A stretch of 64,000 nt of DNA from Burkholderia stabilis (GCF_001742165.1 NZ_CP016443.1:3224001-3288000), one strand, 5' to 3'. Counted from the first letter of the stretch, positions 19,693 through 28,497 are shown. Numbers and translations are program-made. Notes: generated by a model not told the origin, from the sequence alone.

Positions 19693-19733
19693 GGTTCCAG
19701 AAATTTTCGTTGCGGTGGTTCTTTTTAAGAATC
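19693..19733. promoter_or_regulatory. Candidate MocR operator (repeated GGTTC, with inverted half-site)
   Basis: GGTTC occurs at 19693-19697 and 19717-19721, followed after 7 bases by GAATC (19729-19733). MocR operators often combine direct and inverted half-sites. A similar GGTTC...GAACC site precedes the second MocR gene near 55.28 kb. Confidence 0.35.
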
Positions 19734-20008
19734 GACGTGCGTCGTATTGTTCACGTTCTCGCGACGCAGCCGGGGGCTGGGCGATCCGCCGCGGTTTGCG
19801 GGGATTCGGCGGTCGCTGCAAGCGCGTATTTTGCTCGATTTGGCGGGCGACTGTCGACGGCGCAATCGACCGCTCGTTCGGACCCGGATACGGCTCGATA
19901 CCGATTCATTTAATTTCGCACTGCATAGATATATTCGACCGGATTCCGCCTCTTGCCGGAGTCATGCCGATCGATGTGCGCAAGGCGGCGCGTACAGGAA
20001 CCCGAAAC
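19734..20008. other. Rest of the divergent promoter region between the MocR and PNPOx-like genes
   Basis: No gene is seen. It presumably holds the promoter of the flavoprotein gene. AT content rises slightly near 19910-19930. Confidence 0.4.
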
Positions 20009-20659
20009 ATGAAAGACCAGGTCATCCTCTCTCCCACATCCCGCACCACCATTCGCCGCCTGCCCGAACTGGCGAATCGCGATCGCGCGATGCTCTACCG
20101 CATCGTGGACGACGCGTATGTCTGCCACATCGCGTTCAACGACGGCCAGGACACGCATTGCATCCCGACCGCACACTGGCGACGGGACGACAACCTCTAT
20201 ATCCACGGGTCCAACGGAAGCCGGATGATCAAGGCGTTGACTACAGGCGCACAGGCCTGCGTGGCGATTACGCTGCTGGACGGTCTCGTATTGGCCAGGT
20301 CCGCCTTCAGTCATTCGATGAATTACCGGTCCGCGGTGATCTACGGGAAGTTCGAAATGGTGGAGGGCGGCGTGGAGAAGCTCGCGGCGCTGGATGCGTT
20401 CATGGACAAGATCGCCGCGGGCCGAAAGCATGAAGCGCGGCCGGGTAATTCAAAGGAAATCAACGCGACCAGCGTGCTGCGGATTCCCCTGGCGGAAGCG
20501 GCCGTGAAAATCAGCGACTCGCTGCCGTCGGACAAGGAGGAAGATCTCGCGCTCGCCGTCTGGGCGGGGATCCTGCCGTTGAAGATGACGCGCGGCACAC
20601 CGGTTCATGCAGACGGCGACGTGCCCGTGCCGGACTACGTCCGGAACTGGGCCGATTGA
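20009..20659 (+). CDS. Pyridoxamine 5'-phosphate oxidase family flavoprotein
   Basis: 216 residues of the split-barrel flavin-binding type (Pyridox_ox_2-like): RDRAMLYRIVDDAYVCHIAF at the N-terminal helix and first strand, IPTAHWRRDDNLYIHGSNGS, CVAITLLDGLVLARSAFSHS and MNYRSAVIYGKFE. It probably binds FMN and reduces or oxidises a small molecule, with an unknown substrate. It is not the housekeeping PdxH. The ATG at 20009 follows an AGGAA. It is divergent from a MocR regulator, a common pairing that suggests PLP- or amine-responsive control. Confidence 0.87.
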   Translation: MKDQVILSPTSRTTIRRLPELANRDRAMLYRIVDDAYVCHIAFNDGQDTHCIPTAHWRRDDNLYIHGSNGSRMIKALTTGAQACVAITLLDGLVLARSAFSHSMNYRSAVIYGKFEMVEGGVEKLAALDAFMDKIAAGRKHEARPGNSKEINATSVLRIPLAEAAVKISDSLPSDKEEDLALAVWAGILPLKMTRGTPVHADGDVPVPDYVRNWAD

Positions 20660-20820
20660 GTTTCGCGGCAAAAGCAGGGGGCTTCGCCGAAAGCGATTCG
20701 GCGCGGCATACGCGATATCAAAGGCGCGCTGCGTTGCAGGCAGCACGGCTTCCGCACGACGGAAATGGTCGCTTCACCGGCCGAGAGCGCGGCGATCGCG
20801 CTGTCTCGGCGTACTCCGTT

Positions 20821-22527
20821 TCACTCCGGGCGGTGTTCACGTGACTCGTGCTGCGGTGGATGCGACTCCGCGGGATGCGGATTCGGATGCGTCGCCGGCG
20901 CATGCTCGGGTGCCGGTTGCCGAGGCTGCGGCTGCGGCGCAGCGTGTTCCTGAGGCTGCGCTTCTGCGCGTTGCTGTATCTCCTTGCGTTGCGGCTGCTG
21001 GGTCTCGTTGCGTTGCTGCATTTCCTCGTGCTGGCGGGCCTTGTTACGTTGCTGCGCTTCCTCACGCTGCTGTTGTGCCGCCGTGTTGCGTTGCTGCGCT
21101 TCCTCGCGTTGCTGTTGCTGCGCCGCGTCGTGTTGCTGCATCTCCTCGCGTTGCTGCTGAGCTTCGTTGCGCTGTTGTTGCTGCAGTTGCTGCTGCTGTA
21201 CGACTGCGTGATTCTCTTGCGCGGCACGTTCCTGCTGCATCGCCTGCTGCCGTTCGTCGTGTATCGCACCGGGCGTGTGTTGCGCCGGCACTTCGGCATG
21301 CGGCGCATTCGCGTGGTTCTGCGCGAATGCGTCCGGCGCCGGCCGCACGCCGGGACGCGCGTCGTTCGCGGCGAAGTGCGGGATCGTCATCGGCGCGGCA
21401 CCAGGGCGTTGCTGCATGGCCTGCCCGTGCATCGGCTCCGCGCCCGATTGCATCGTGTTGCGTTCGATCGTCGTGTTGTTGGTGACGTTGCCGCCGTAGT
21501 TGTTCGTGATGCGTGTGTTGCGGATGTTGGTGATGTTGTTGATCACGGTAGTCGACTTCGACACGTACGCGGTGTGGTTGTACACCACGGCCGGACGCTG
21601 CCAGCCGCCGTTCCAGCGCGGGCCGTCCGGATGCGGCGCGCCCCAGTTCATGCCCCATGCATGCCAGCCCCAGTCGTGATGCCCGAAGATCGCGGCGCCG
21701 ACGGCGATGCCGACGCCGAACGTGATCACGCCGGCCGCAACGACTTCGCCGGTGCTGTATGCGGGCGGCCGGTACACGTAGCCAGGGTAGGACGAAACCG
21801 GCTCGCCGTAGACGACCGTCGGGTTGTACGACGGGACGTAGACGACGTCGGGCTGTGCGGATTCGATCTCGATTGCCTGCGCGGGCGGCGGCACGATCGC
21901 CGGCCCGGCGTAGACCACGGGCGCGTCGGTGGCCGGCGTATAACCGGTCGGCGCGGCCTGCGCGACTTGCGTGACGCGCATCTGGCCGCCGGAGCGGAGA
22001 TGTCCCGACGTCTGCGCGCGCTGGCGCATCACCTGGATCGCGTTCATCACGTCGGTCGGATCGTTGTAGTACGCCTGGCCGAGCGACGTGGTCCAGGCCG
22101 GGTTCGATGCCATTTGCGCCAGCACGGCGGGGAACGCGGTCAATGCCTTGACGGATGGGTCCCACGGCTGCGTATCGGCGGCGGTTGCAAGCGCCTGCTC
22201 CTTCAGCGAAGGATTCTGCGCGACCCATGTATTGGCGGCCGCCACCTGGTCCGGATACGTTGCGCCCGCAAGCACCAGTGCGACCAGCTTGTCGGGGAAC
22301 AGCGCGATCGGCGCGACCATCTGGTAGAGCTGGTCGGCAGTCGGCGGCGTGTAGGCGACCGGCGTTGACGCGGGCAGTGCCGCCGAGGCCGCGCTCGCGT
22401 CGCTGGCTGGCGCTGCCGTGCTGCCGTCGCCGTTCTTGTTGCACGCCGAGAGGCCGAGCAGCGACACGATGATGGACGATGCGATCAGCGTTCTGACGGG
22501 ACGGTGGTGTGCACGTGCGTTTTTCAT
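20821..22527 (-). CDS. DUF3300 lipoprotein with glutamine-rich tail
   Basis: 568 residues from the ATG at 22527. Signal with lipobox (LLGLSACNKNG). Residues about 55-260 match DUF3300: ADQLYQMVAPIALFPDKLVA, YPDQVAAANTW, QPDVVYVPSYNPTVVYG. A Gly-rich membrane-like stretch (VVAAGVITFGVGIAVGAAIF) follows, then HHDWGWHAWGMNWG and an Asn/Thr-rich part. The last 150 residues are Gln/Glu/Arg-rich with repeats of the form QQQREEAQQRN. Function of the family is unknown and envelope location is expected. The Q-rich tail is encoded by degenerate tandem repeats (about 20945-21220) and may vary in length between strains. Confidence 0.88.
   Translation of the reverse strand: MKNARAHHRPVRTLIASSIIVSLLGLSACNKNGDGSTAAPASDASAASAALPASTPVAYTPPTADQLYQMVAPIALFPDKLVALVLAGATYPDQVAAANTWVAQNPSLKEQALATAADTQPWDPSVKALTAFPAVLAQMASNPAWTTSLGQAYYNDPTDVMNAIQVMRQRAQTSGHLRSGGQMRVTQVAQAAPTGYTPATDAPVVYAGPAIVPPPAQAIEIESAQPDVVYVPSYNPTVVYGEPVSSYPGYVYRPPAYSTGEVVAAGVITFGVGIAVGAAIFGHHDWGWHAWGMNWGAPHPDGPRWNGGWQRPAVVYNHTAYVSKSTTVINNITNIRNTRITNNYGGNVTNNTTIERNTMQSGAEPMHGQAMQQRPGAAPMTIPHFAANDARPGVRPAPDAFAQNHANAPHAEVPAQHTPGAIHDERQQAMQQERAAQENHAVVQQQQLQQQQRNEAQQQREEMQQHDAAQQQQREEAQQRNTAAQQQREEAQQRNKARQHEEMQQRNETQQPQRKEIQQRAEAQPQEHAAPQPQPRQPAPEHAPATHPNPHPAESHPPQHESREHRPE
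20945..21220 (-). repeat. Degenerate tandem repeats encoding the Q-rich tail
   Basis: Repeats of roughly 40 bases containing GCAGCAACG and GAGGA elements on the coding strand, encoding QREEAQQRN-type units within the DUF3300 protein. Confidence 0.6.
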
Positions 22528-22862
22528 GGTGTTCGTTCGGTGTTGTCGTGGCGTTGTCGGGTACGCGGGGCGCGCGATCGGCTTCAGCACCGTGCCGCGA
22601 CCGACCGAATGCACACCGGCAGCATCGGCCGGCAAGGTCGTGTTCGCATGGCGGTTGTCCCGCGACGAATCGTTATATCCAGTTAAACGCGCGACACGTC
22701 CGGAAGTTGTCGGGGGTTGTGTAACAGTGTGTGTACCTTGCGGTTCGTAAGCGGGTAGTCGCCGGCCCGGTAAGTGATATGAAAGTTGTTTGCGCAACGA
22801 TTGCAAGGTGGGCAGTATCTCGTCTTGCCGAATGCCGGGATACGCGACGGCGCGAAATGCAG
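22528..22862. other. Intergenic region upstream of the DUF3300 gene
   Basis: No gene is seen. It should contain the DUF3300 promoter, read leftward. The adjacent 22863-22955 hairpins end the neighbouring protease gene. Confidence 0.4.
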
Positions 22863-22899
22863 AAAACCCGCGATGGCCTTGCGGCCGTCGCGGGTTTTG
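22863..22899. terminator. Strong hairpin with A/T flanks (bidirectional terminator)
   Basis: AAAACCCGCGA pairs with TCGCGGGTTTT around GGCCTTGCGGCCG, which can itself form a small stem. The flanking A and T runs allow termination in either direction. Confidence 0.75.
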
Positions 22900-22915
22900 C
22901 CTGCGGTCGTATGCG

Positions 22916-22955
22916 GTTCCGGGTGCGCCAAACGGCGCACACCCGGAACCGGCGC
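22916..22955 (-). terminator. Hairpin directly after the S53 protease stop
   Basis: GGTTCCGGGTGCGCC pairs with GGCGCACACCCGGAACC around a short AAAC loop with a small bulge. It lies about 15 bases beyond the protease stop codon. Confidence 0.6.
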
Positions 22956-22968
22956 GGTCAGCGCCTCA

Positions 22969-24801
22969 TCAGCGCGCGAAATCCGACGTGCTCTGGATGA
23001 ACGTGTTCAGCTTCGAGATGTTCACGCTGCCGAAGCCCGTCGTCGCATCCCAGCCGGCCTTCGCCTTGTAGCCGTAGGTGCCGCTGCCGTTGTTGCCGGA
23101 CGTGACGTCGTGCAGCAGCGCCGCGTTGGTCGGGAAGTACTTGTAGATGCTCGACGCGGGGAACCCGAGCGCGTTGTTGTTCGCCGATTGCAGCCGTGCC
23201 CAGATGCCCGTGAAGATCGGTGCGGCCAGGCTCGTGCCGCCTTCGTTGTTCAGGTAGCCCGACCCCCACAGCGTGTCGGATGTCTGGCCGTTCACGACGA
23301 GAATCGCGCCGGTGCGCAGGTCGGCGTCGAAGCCGACGTCCGGCAGTGCGCGCTTGGTCGACCCGGTGAGGCTCGACGATTGCCACGACGGCGCGGCCTC
23401 GTACTTGCTGTATCCGCCGCCCGTCGACCACACGGTGCCCGGCTGCCAGCTCGGATCGTTCCAGACGATCTCGCTGTTGTACGCGTTGGTCGACGTGCTG
23501 GTGAACAGCGTCGTGCCGCCCACCGCGATCACGTACGGCGACGTTGCCGGTTCGCTCACCGTGTAGGTCGAGCGCGACGGCGTGCCGCTCGCGCATTCGT
23601 ACGCGCCATGATCGCCGGCGGACACGGAGAAGGTTTGCCCCTGCGCGACCGCCTGCTTGAAGATCGTGTCGTCGGTCGCCTGCGAGCCGGTGCTGTTCGC
23701 CGACGATTCGCACACGCCGAGCGATACGTTGATCACCTTCGCGACGTTGTCGGTCACCGCCTTGTTGTACGCGGCCGTGATCGCGGTGAGCGTCATCGAC
23801 GGCGCCACGTAGAACACGACCTGCTGCACGCTGCCGCCGGCCGAGCCGACGATCGACTGGCTGTCGAGGTTCCACTCGACGGTGCCGTCGGTGTCGGTGT
23901 ACGAACTGCCGGACGGGCCCGTCTTCACGATGGAACTCGCGATCGTGCCGAGGTTGTTGTTCGCGGCGAACGTATTGAGGTCGCTGACCGTCTGCGACAG
24001 GTCGCCTTCGGAGATGATGCCGACGGTGGTTTGCGACGCGTCCGGCACGCCGTCGCCGCCGTAGATCGACGAGAATTCGGTCGGGTTGTGCGGCACCGCC
24101 GAAGCGCCGGCCGGGATCGTCAGGTTGCTGGTGTTGCCTTGCGGCTTGCTGCCCGCGCCGGTATGCATCAGCTCGACGTTCTGCAGGCCGAGCACTGCGC
24201 CCACGATGCCGCCGATCGCGTTCGGCACCTGCGCGGCGTCGGTGTTCGCGTAGACGCTGCGGCCGTTGCGCGTGAAGCGCTTGAGCGTCGTGCGGAAGCC
24301 GGACTTGATGGTCGCCGCGGTGCCCGACGCGGAGACCAGCAGGCGGTTCGGCGCGACCACGATATTCACGAAGCCTTCCTTGCGCAGGTGCGCGACGACC
24401 GACGCGACCTGCTGGTCGGTGGGCGCATATTGCGCCGCGAACTGCGCCGGCGTGAGGAATTGCCGGTAGTGCGGTGAGCCGGGCGTATGCAGGTCGTGCA
24501 GGTACTGGTCGAGTTGCGCCTCGTTGCGCAGGTTCAGCCCGAGCACGATGTCCACCGATTCACCGGGCGCCATTTCGATTGCCGCGGCGGCAGCGGCGGC
24601 CGTGCTGGCGGCCGGTGCGCCGGACGCGCTGCTCTCGTTTTGCTGCACGAGCGGCAGGAATCCCTTGGTGCGCGTTTCCGTCCAGCCGGCTGCCGGCGCG
24701 GCGTGGGCGGTCGCCATGCCGAACGAAGCGGCTGCTGCGGCGGCGAATGCGAGCTTGACGATGCGAATGTGCTTTTGTTTCTTGTTTGCAACCTGATTCA
24801 T
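22969..24801 (-). CDS. Secreted S53 serine-carboxyl protease (sedolisin family) preproenzyme
   Basis: 610 residues from the ATG at 24801. Signal peptide (IVKLAFAAAAAASFGMATAH). The pro-domain (about 45-220) has the Pro-kumamolisin pattern with YRQFLTPAQFAAQYAPT and NRLLVSASGTAATIKSGFRT. The catalytic domain shows the family triad: Glu and Asp in TVEWNLDSQS (about 309 and 313), the oxyanion Asp in SAGDHGAYEC, and the nucleophile Ser in GGTSLAAPIF (about 524). A C-terminal calcium site is suggested by DVTSGNNGSGTYGY. It should be an acid-active extracellular endopeptidase that removes its own pro-region. A paralogue lies at 61802-63535. Confidence 0.95.
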   Translation of the reverse strand: MNQVANKKQKHIRIVKLAFAAAAAASFGMATAHAAPAAGWTETRTKGFLPLVQQNESSASGAPAASTAAAAAAAIEMAPGESVDIVLGLNLRNEAQLDQYLHDLHTPGSPHYRQFLTPAQFAAQYAPTDQQVASVVAHLRKEGFVNIVVAPNRLLVSASGTAATIKSGFRTTLKRFTRNGRSVYANTDAAQVPNAIGGIVGAVLGLQNVELMHTGAGSKPQGNTSNLTIPAGASAVPHNPTEFSSIYGGDGVPDASQTTVGIISEGDLSQTVSDLNTFAANNNLGTIASSIVKTGPSGSSYTDTDGTVEWNLDSQSIVGSAGGSVQQVVFYVAPSMTLTAITAAYNKAVTDNVAKVINVSLGVCESSANSTGSQATDDTIFKQAVAQGQTFSVSAGDHGAYECASGTPSRSTYTVSEPATSPYVIAVGGTTLFTSTSTNAYNSEIVWNDPSWQPGTVWSTGGGYSKYEAAPSWQSSSLTGSTKRALPDVGFDADLRTGAILVVNGQTSDTLWGSGYLNNEGGTSLAAPIFTGIWARLQSANNNALGFPASSIYKYFPTNAALLHDVTSGNNGSGTYGYKAKAGWDATTGFGSVNISKLNTFIQSTSDFAR

Positions 24802-25400
24802 TTGAATTACCCCTCCGGTTGAACAACGAACGGCACGAACAACAACGGTCGACAGCGGTGCGGATCGTGCACCGCCGATTTCTGTCGCCCGCGTGCGGAT
24901 GGCACGGACGCGACAGGGCCTTTCGCCCGATCCGGAGAAGTGGTTTTTATCCGGGGGCGAAATACGGAAAACGCGGTAACGGGAGGGCTGCGCCGCGCTG
25001 CGGGGCAGCCGCGCCTGACATGGCGCAGGAGGGATGGCTAGAGCAACAGCTTCGGTGTCCTGCTCATTTGATTCGATCCTTCGGCCCGCTGCCGAATGGC
25101 AGCCGTCCAATGTGGTGCATCGGGATGTTGCATGCGCCGGCGCGCGAACGGCGCTGCGGGCGGCCAGCACTTCCGTGCGGCGGAAGCGAAAAAAACGTGG
25201 AGCGGAATCGATTGCGTGACGAGCAATTGGTTAGATTGCTTGCATCGGACGTTATCAAGAACGAAAGCGGAGTGTCAAACTTTTTCTGATTATATGAAAC
25301 AAAATTAAATCGAATAAGACGAAATGTTTTTGAAAAGATTGGCGGTATTTTGTAATTTTCGAGACCGTCGGCGAAGGTAATGCCGAAGGCGATTCGTCGA
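24802..25400. other. Intergenic region (599 bases) upstream of the S53 protease
   Basis: No convincing gene. 25260-25370 is AT-rich and probably carries the protease promoter region and the end of the neighbouring locus. Confidence 0.45.
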
Positions 25401-25736
25401 TCATTTCCCGTTCGTCCTGTAATGGCCGATCGGTAACGGGGTGATCGTTATCGAGGACATGCTCGAATTGCCGGCGCCTTCCGCAACCGAATCGAGCGCG
25501 CCGAGTGTGCAGCGCGTCAGCCTGAACAGGTCGAACGAGGCCGCCAGCAGTGCGGCGAGCAGCACCGTCCCGAGCAGCAGGCAGGTCGGCGCGCCGCCGA
25601 TCATTGCGTCGTGCGGCAATGCAACCGGCTCGCGTAGTGCGCCGATGAAGAAGGCACCGGTGCAGTCGATCAGCATGACGGCGATCGCGATCAGGCCGAT
25701 CGCCTGCCCGATTTGTCGTCCCGGTCGCGCAGGCAC
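25401..25736 (-). CDS. Small two-helix membrane protein, possibly a truncated sensor-kinase N-terminus
   Basis: 111 residues from a GTG at 25736, 2 bases after the response-regulator stop. Two hydrophobic segments: QAIGLIAIAVMLIDCTGAFF (about 9-28) and CLLLGTVLLAALLAASFDLF (about 53-72). The second is followed by RLTRCTLGALDSVAEGA, which looks like the start of a HAMP linker. Histidine kinase motifs (H-box, N-box) are absent here and downstream. Given the response regulator directly upstream in the operon, I infer the remains of a partner kinase. An unrelated small membrane protein is the alternative. Confidence 0.5.
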   Translation of the reverse strand: MPARPGRQIGQAIGLIAIAVMLIDCTGAFFIGALREPVALPHDAMIGGAPTCLLLGTVLLAALLAASFDLFRLTRCTLGALDSVAEGAGNSSMSSITITPLPIGHYRTNGK

Positions 25737-25738
25737 GG

Positions 25739-26443
25739 TTACTGCGCGCCCCGCAGCCGGTAGCCGACGCCGCGCATCACTTCCGGCATGCCCGGCGCGC
25801 CGGCCTGTTCGAGCTTCTTGCGCAGTCTGCAGATGTGGCTGTCGATCGTGCGCTCCATGGCACTCGTGTCGGCCATGCACGCATCGAGCAGTTCGCCGCG
25901 CGTGAACACGCGGCTCGGCGATCTCGCCATGTGCGCGAGCAGCCGGAATTCCGTCAGCGTCAGCGTGATCGGCACCTCGGCGGATCGGGTTCGCACGCGC
26001 GTCAGATAGCTTTCGGTGTCGATCTCCAGATCGCCGACGCGCAGCATGCGCGTGGTCGGCGGCGGGTTCGACCGGCGCAGGATCGCGCGCAGCCGCGCGA
26101 CGACCTCGGCCGGGTTGAACGGCTTGACGATGTAATCGTCTGCGCCGGAGCGGAGTGCCTGCAGCCGGTCGAGGTCGCGGTCGAACGCGGCGAGGAGGAC
26201 GACAGGCGTATTGCCGCGCCGCCTCAGTTCGGCGAGGACGTCCCAGCCGCTCCGGTGCGGCATCTTCACGTCGAGCATGATCAGGTCGGGCTGCAGGTGC
26301 GGTTGCACGTCGAGCACCGCCTGGCCGTCGGCGACGCGGTAGGTGCGAAAGCCGTCGAGCGTCAGGTACGCATCGAGGATGTTCGAGATGTCGGGCTCGT
26401 CTTCTGCAATCAGTATCAGTGAATTCGTCATGGAGTTTGTCAT
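25739..26443 (-). CDS. OmpR-family response regulator (AdeR/BaeR-like)
   Basis: 234 residues. The receiver domain is complete: acidic pair in LILIAEDEPDIS, phospho-acceptor Asp in LIMLDVKMP, and Lys in GADDYIVKPFNP. The C-terminal winged helix carries LTLTEFRLLAHMARSPSRVF, ERTIDSHICRLRKKL and MRGVGYRL. The whole protein resembles AdeR, which controls RND efflux pumps, more than other OmpR regulators I can recall. The ATG at 26443 overlaps the stop of the upstream adaptor remnant as ATGA, so it is preferred over the ATG at 26431. A full partner kinase is not visible. Confidence 0.92.
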   Translation of the reverse strand: MTNSMTNSLILIAEDEPDISNILDAYLTLDGFRTYRVADGQAVLDVQPHLQPDLIMLDVKMPHRSGWDVLAELRRRGNTPVVLLAAFDRDLDRLQALRSGADDYIVKPFNPAEVVARLRAILRRSNPPPTTRMLRVGDLEIDTESYLTRVRTRSAEVPITLTLTEFRLLAHMARSPSRVFTRGELLDACMADTSAMERTIDSHICRLRKKLEQAGAPGMPEVMRGVGYRLRGAQ

Positions 26444-26871
26444 GCGATGTCGAACCATCGGGACAGCCCGTTGCCCGAGGCTTCCGGCTGCGTCGCGAGC
26501 GCGCCGCGCAGCGATTCGAGCGACGCGGCCGGCTGGCGCACGTCGACGTAGATCGGGTCGATCGGCTGGATGCGTGCCATCGGCTGGCTGTCGCCGCTCG
26601 ACACCAGCGTGTCTTCGATCACGAGCGCCTGGTCGATGCGGCCGGCGATCGGCGCTTCCACGGTGGCGAATTTCAGGTCGAGCTGGCGGCTGATCGCATC
26701 GGCTTCGACGAGCGGCTTGAAGCGCACCGTCTGCACTTTCGCGCGCTCGAGCGCGGCCTGCGCACGTTGCAGTGATGCGGCGGCCTGTTGTTCGGCGGGC
26801 CCGCAACCCGCCAGCATCGCCGCCGCCAACGCGCATAACGCGCTGTAGCAGCATCGTTTCTGATTCTTCAT
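26440..26871 (-). CDS. RND efflux periplasmic adaptor remnant (AcrA/MexA family), internally shortened
   Basis: 143 residues compared with about 390 for the family. It keeps a lipoprotein signal (ALAAAMLAGCGP), part of the first coiled-coil helix (AAASLQRAQAALERAK, then FKPLVEADAISRQ), and the lipoyl/barrel junction (FATVEAPIAGRID and ARIQPIDPIYVDVRQP). The N-terminal barrel and lipoyl half, the second coiled-coil helix and the C-terminal third are missing, so it cannot build a normal adaptor. The frame is intact across these losses, and the start has a good GGAG. It is translationally coupled (ATGA) to the response regulator. It could be a decaying gene or a kept leader. Confidence 0.8.
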   Translation of the reverse strand: MKNQKRCCYSALCALAAAMLAGCGPAEQQAAASLQRAQAALERAKVQTVRFKPLVEADAISRQLDLKFATVEAPIAGRIDQALVIEDTLVSSGDSQPMARIQPIDPIYVDVRQPAASLESLRGALATQPEASGNGLSRWFDIA

Positions 26872-27118
26872 AGCGACTCCAGGAAACGCAGGCAGCCCAC
26901 TGCCTGCTTTGACGGGGCGGAGTTTGTATCGATTAGTTGGCGTCTTTCATGCGGAAAGATGGAGATTCGATGGAGCGGGTGAAAGGCGCGCAAAAGAAGG
27001 CGTCAGCGGCGTCGCAATGCCCTGACGAATGGGCGCGGCGCTGTATCATTCCCGGCTGTTTCGCACGGTGTCGCCAATGGCGCGCTTGCCGGCCCAGCCA
27101 ACGAGGATCGAGCCCGAC
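26872..27118. other. Divergent promoter region, adaptor remnant and aph
   Basis: No gene is seen. It presumably holds both promoters. Confidence 0.4.
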
Positions 27119-27913
27119 GTGATCGACAAGGACAAGCTCTGCAACGACGTGCCTGCGGCCTGGACGGCCACGCTGGCAGGCTGCCGATGGACGCGGCAGA
27201 CAGACGGCCAGTCGGACGCCGTGGTGTTCCGGCTCGATGCGCGTGATGGATCGCGCCGGTTCGTCAAGACCGAGCCGGCGGGGCCGTTGGGCGAACTGCA
27301 GGACGAGGCGGCGCGGCTGCGCAGGCTGGCGGCCACGGGCGTGCCGGGTGCACGGGTACTCGACGTGGTGTCGACGGCGGGGCGCGAGTGGATGCTGCTG
27401 AGCGCCGTGCGCGGCGAGAACCTCGAAACGGCGCGGCTCGCGCCGGCCGGGAAGGTGACGATCATGGCCGATGCGTTGCGCGCGCTGCATCGGCTCGATC
27501 CGGCCGCCTGTCCGTTCGATCACGGCGCCGCGCATCGGATCGAGCGTGCCCGGGCGCGGATGAACGCGGGGCTCGTCGACGAGGACAACCTCGACGATTC
27601 GAGTACCGGTGTGCCGCTGTGGGTGTTGTTCGCGAGGCTTCAGGCGCACCGGCCGCCGATCGAAGACAAGGTGGTCACGCACGGCGATGCGTGCCTGCCC
27701 AACTTCATGGTCGACGAGGAGGCTTTTTCCGGCTTCATCGACTGCGGGCGCCTGGGTGTGGCCGATCGCTATCAGGATCTGGCACTGGCGACGCGCGATA
27801 TCGAAGCGGATCTGGGCAGCGAATGGGTCGCGCCATTCTTCGCGCGCTACGGAATCGAGCACCCCGATCCGGACCGGATCGCCTTCTACCGGTTGCTCGA
27901 CGAGTTTTTCTGA
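27119..27913 (+). CDS. Aminoglycoside 3'-phosphotransferase, APH(3')-II-like
   Basis: 264 residues from the GTG at 27119, exactly the length of the Tn5 NptII enzyme, to which the sequence is clearly related: [50 protein letters not shown] (Brenner motif with catalytic Asp) and [20 protein letters not shown] (metal-binding Asp), ending YRLLDEFF. Enzymes of this type phosphorylate the 3'-hydroxyl of kanamycin and neomycin using ATP. The frame continues upstream to 27029, but the family N-terminus favours 27119. No mobile element borders it, so it looks resident in the chromosome. Whether it confers resistance cannot be told from sequence. Confidence 0.93.
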   Translation: MIDKDKLCNDVPAAWTATLAGCRWTRQTDGQSDAVVFRLDARDGSRRFVKTEPAGPLGELQDEAARLRRLAATGVPGARVLDVVSTAGREWMLLSAVRGENLETARLAPAGKVTIMADALRALHRLDPAACPFDHGAAHRIERARARMNAGLVDEDNLDDSSTGVPLWVLFARLQAHRPPIEDKVVTHGDACLPNFMVDEEAFSGFIDCGRLGVADRYQDLALATRDIEADLGSEWVAPFFARYGIEHPDPDRIAFYRLLDEFF

Positions 27914-28026
27914 GTCGGCAGGCGTTCACGGGCAGCGCGCGATTCCCTGTCTCGCGCGCCATCCGGATTTCGTAGCACTCCTGCTGTTTTGGCGTGAATT
28001 CCCGCGTTTTCTACGAATTCCCTGTG

Positions 28027-28497
28027 TCAGTCGCGTTCCCGCCACGTATTGACGAAGCGCAGGCCGTCACCGAGCGTGCACTGGAAAACCTGCGCCGGCG
28101 CGACCGGCTGGTACGTGGTGGGCGAAAGCGAGCGCACCGTGACCGTCGCGCTGTCGTCCTGCATGACGCGGTACTGGATCAGTTCGAGCACCGGCGAACC
28201 GCTCGGCTGGACGGTGAGGTGCTGGTTGGCAAATGCAAGCGTATTGCCGCCGACTTCCATGAAATCGCGTATCGCGAAGCCGCCCGACACGGTGGGCACG
28301 GTTGCCTTCGCTGGCGTCTGCTGCGCGTTCTGGCACTGGTTCGGCGAAAAGATCGCGGTCACGGTCACGCCGGCGAACAGCCGCGTGCGCAACTGTCGAT
28401 ACGAAGTGGCGCCGTCCGGCTGGGCGCTCGCGGCGTGTGCGGCAAGACTGGTTGCCGCGCCGGCGGCAACAAGAACAATGGCGAAGCGATTCAGCAT
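28027..28497 (-). CDS. VirK-like exported protein
   Basis: 156 residues from the ATG at 28497, preceded by AGGAAA. Signal peptide (FAIVLVAAGAATSLAAHA). The mature part fits the VirK family of plant-associated bacteria: LRTRLFAGVTVTAIF, a cysteine in SPNQCQ, GGFAIRDFMEVGGNTLAFA, NQHLTVQPSGSPVLELIQYR and a late cysteine near VFQCTLGDG. The role of VirK is not well defined. It converges with the aph gene, and nothing near it suggests a virulence system. Confidence 0.65.
   Translation of the reverse strand: MLNRFAIVLVAAGAATSLAAHAASAQPDGATSYRQLRTRLFAGVTVTAIFSPNQCQNAQQTPAKATVPTVSGGFAIRDFMEVGGNTLAFANQHLTVQPSGSPVLELIQYRVMQDDSATVTVRSLSPTTYQPVAPAQVFQCTLGDGLRFVNTWRERD

Noticed and set aside
25737..25880. 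N-terminal extension of the small membrane protein frame
   Set aside because: This part overlaps the end of the response regulator and has no hydrophobic or conserved content; the GTG at 25736 is a better start.
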